DNA from: Acidobacteriota bacterium
GTDB taxonomy: Bacteria > Acidobacteriota > Terriglobia > Acidiferrales > UBA7541
Direction of reading: 5' to 3'
DNA length: 64,000 bases
Assembly (NCBI GenBank): GCA_013289715.1
Contig: JABCZJ010000009.1
Location: forward strand, 62,001 to 126,000
The translations under genes and the position numbers were made by a program. The notes below the pieces were generated by a model that saw only the letters and a program-made list of their open reading frames with translations, did not search any database and was not told the DNA's origin. Below are positions 63,581 to 64,000 of the stretch, piece after piece. The first letter of the stretch is position 1; every line of letters begins with the position of its first letter.

Positions 63581-64000
63581 GTGGACATCGTCAAGGGCAA
63601 CATGGGTTGGATCGAAGTAGTCGTCGGGCCGATGTTCTCCGGCAAGAGTGAAGAATTGATCCGCCGCCTGCGCCGCGCCGAAATCGCCAAACAACGCGTG
63701 CAAATTTTCAAGCCCGTCATTGACCAGCGCTATGCCAAGAACGGCATCGTCTCGCACTCCGGCCTGGAACTCGATTCCGAGCTGGTGAAAGACGGCGCGG
63801 AAATCTTGGCGAAAGTCGCGCCGCGCACCGAAGTGGTCGGCATTGACGAAGCGCAGTTCCTCGGCGAATCGGTCGTGGAAAGTTGTGTGAAACTGGCGGA
63901 CATGGGCAAGCGTGTAATCGTCGCCGGCCTGGACACCGATTTCATGGGACGCCCGTTCGAGCCGATGCCGCGCCTGCTCGCGGTGGCCGAAGAAATCGTC
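63581..64000 (+). CDS. tdk: Thymidine kinase, cut by window edge
   Basis: Open from GTG 63581 (AAGAGGTGAG upstream) to the window end, 140 codons; an ATG at 63602 is an alternative start. P-loop [20 protein letters not shown], Asp-Glu of the Walker B-like site in [10 protein letters not shown], and [19 protein letters not shown] are type-II thymidine kinase motifs. It phosphorylates thymidine to dTMP. The zinc-binding and lasso regions lie beyond the window. Confidence 0.9.
   Translation, partial: MDIVKGNMGWIEVVVGPMFSGKSEELIRRLRRAEIAKQRVQIFKPVIDQRYAKNGIVSHSGLELDSELVKDGAEILAKVAPRTEVVGIDEAQFLGESVVESCVKLADMGKRVIVAGLDTDFMGRPFEPMPRLLAVAEEIV

Noticed and set aside
1..64000. CRISPR array, rRNA operon, replication origin
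   Set aside because: No regularly spaced direct repeats, no rRNA-like sequence and no DnaA-box cluster were seen by eye on either strand.

Overview
The window looks like a chromosomal segment of a soil Acidobacteriota bacterium (Terriglobia-like; inference). The grounds are an Oar-type TonB receptor with a carboxypeptidase-regulatory N-terminal domain, a DUF4136 lipoprotein-like gene, DUF6677-like and YggU genes, many secreted beta-rich proteins, moderately high GC, and several small hypothetical proteins of a kind common in that phylum. No species can be named from the sequence alone.

Layout. 1-3357: housekeeping-type genes (metallophosphoesterase, YggU, M24 peptidase, two membrane proteins). 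3434-14543: tRNA-Thr(CGT) followed by a gene-poor, island-like stretch. A truncated tyrosine integrase reads antisense into the tRNA 3' end. After it come small orphan genes (CPXCG, ankyrin, HEPN-like, receiver, CsbD-like, XRE), an inverted duplication of a 79-residue gene, and scraps of an OB-fold protein, an IS110 transposase, a LuxR HTH, a P-loop kinase and a galactokinase. 14641-18444: a Tat-exported GH2 glycosidase and a conserved protein of unknown role. 18612-27670: an RND efflux operon, a multicopper oxidase, a dead DUF4136 gene and a secreted protein. 28753-34699: a regulatory block with a multi-PAS histidine kinase, a FixJ-type regulator, a lone receiver, a receiver-less sigma-54 activator and an ECF sigma factor. 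34831-45762: redox and stress genes (aldo/keto reductase, secreted PPC-domain protein, ABM monooxygenase, tautomerase, FdhF/YdeP molybdoenzyme, and an operon of an NAD(P) dehydrogenase, a two-subunit xanthine-oxidase-type enzyme and cytochrome c). 45910-54599: an N-acetylglucosamine/chitin locus (TonB receptor, GntR regulator, SSS symporter, GH20 hexosaminidase). 54625-64000: a giant secreted PQQ/lectin-like protein, a TIR-transmembrane protein, tRNA-Gly(GCC), nucleotide-metabolism genes and the start of thymidine kinase.

How it may work together. Around the sigma-54 activator I can read by eye GG-N10-GC promoter elements upstream of the RND efflux operon, the secreted protein at 27173, a decayed oxalate-decarboxylase-like cupin, the ECF sigma factor and the molybdo-iron-sulphur dehydrogenase/cytochrome operon. 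This suggests (inference) a local sigma-54 regulon in which the PAS kinase and receivers control export, periplasmic oxidation and, through the ECF factor, a second tier of genes. In the GlcNAc locus a 13-bp operator-like repeat covers the -10 box of a clear sigma-70 promoter for the TonB receptor, as expected for a NagR/DasR-like GntR repressor.

The window carries an unusually heavy load of broken genes. They show nonsense codons, single-base homopolymer indels and one 8-bp tandem duplication, so either the lineage is losing genes or part of this is assembly error.
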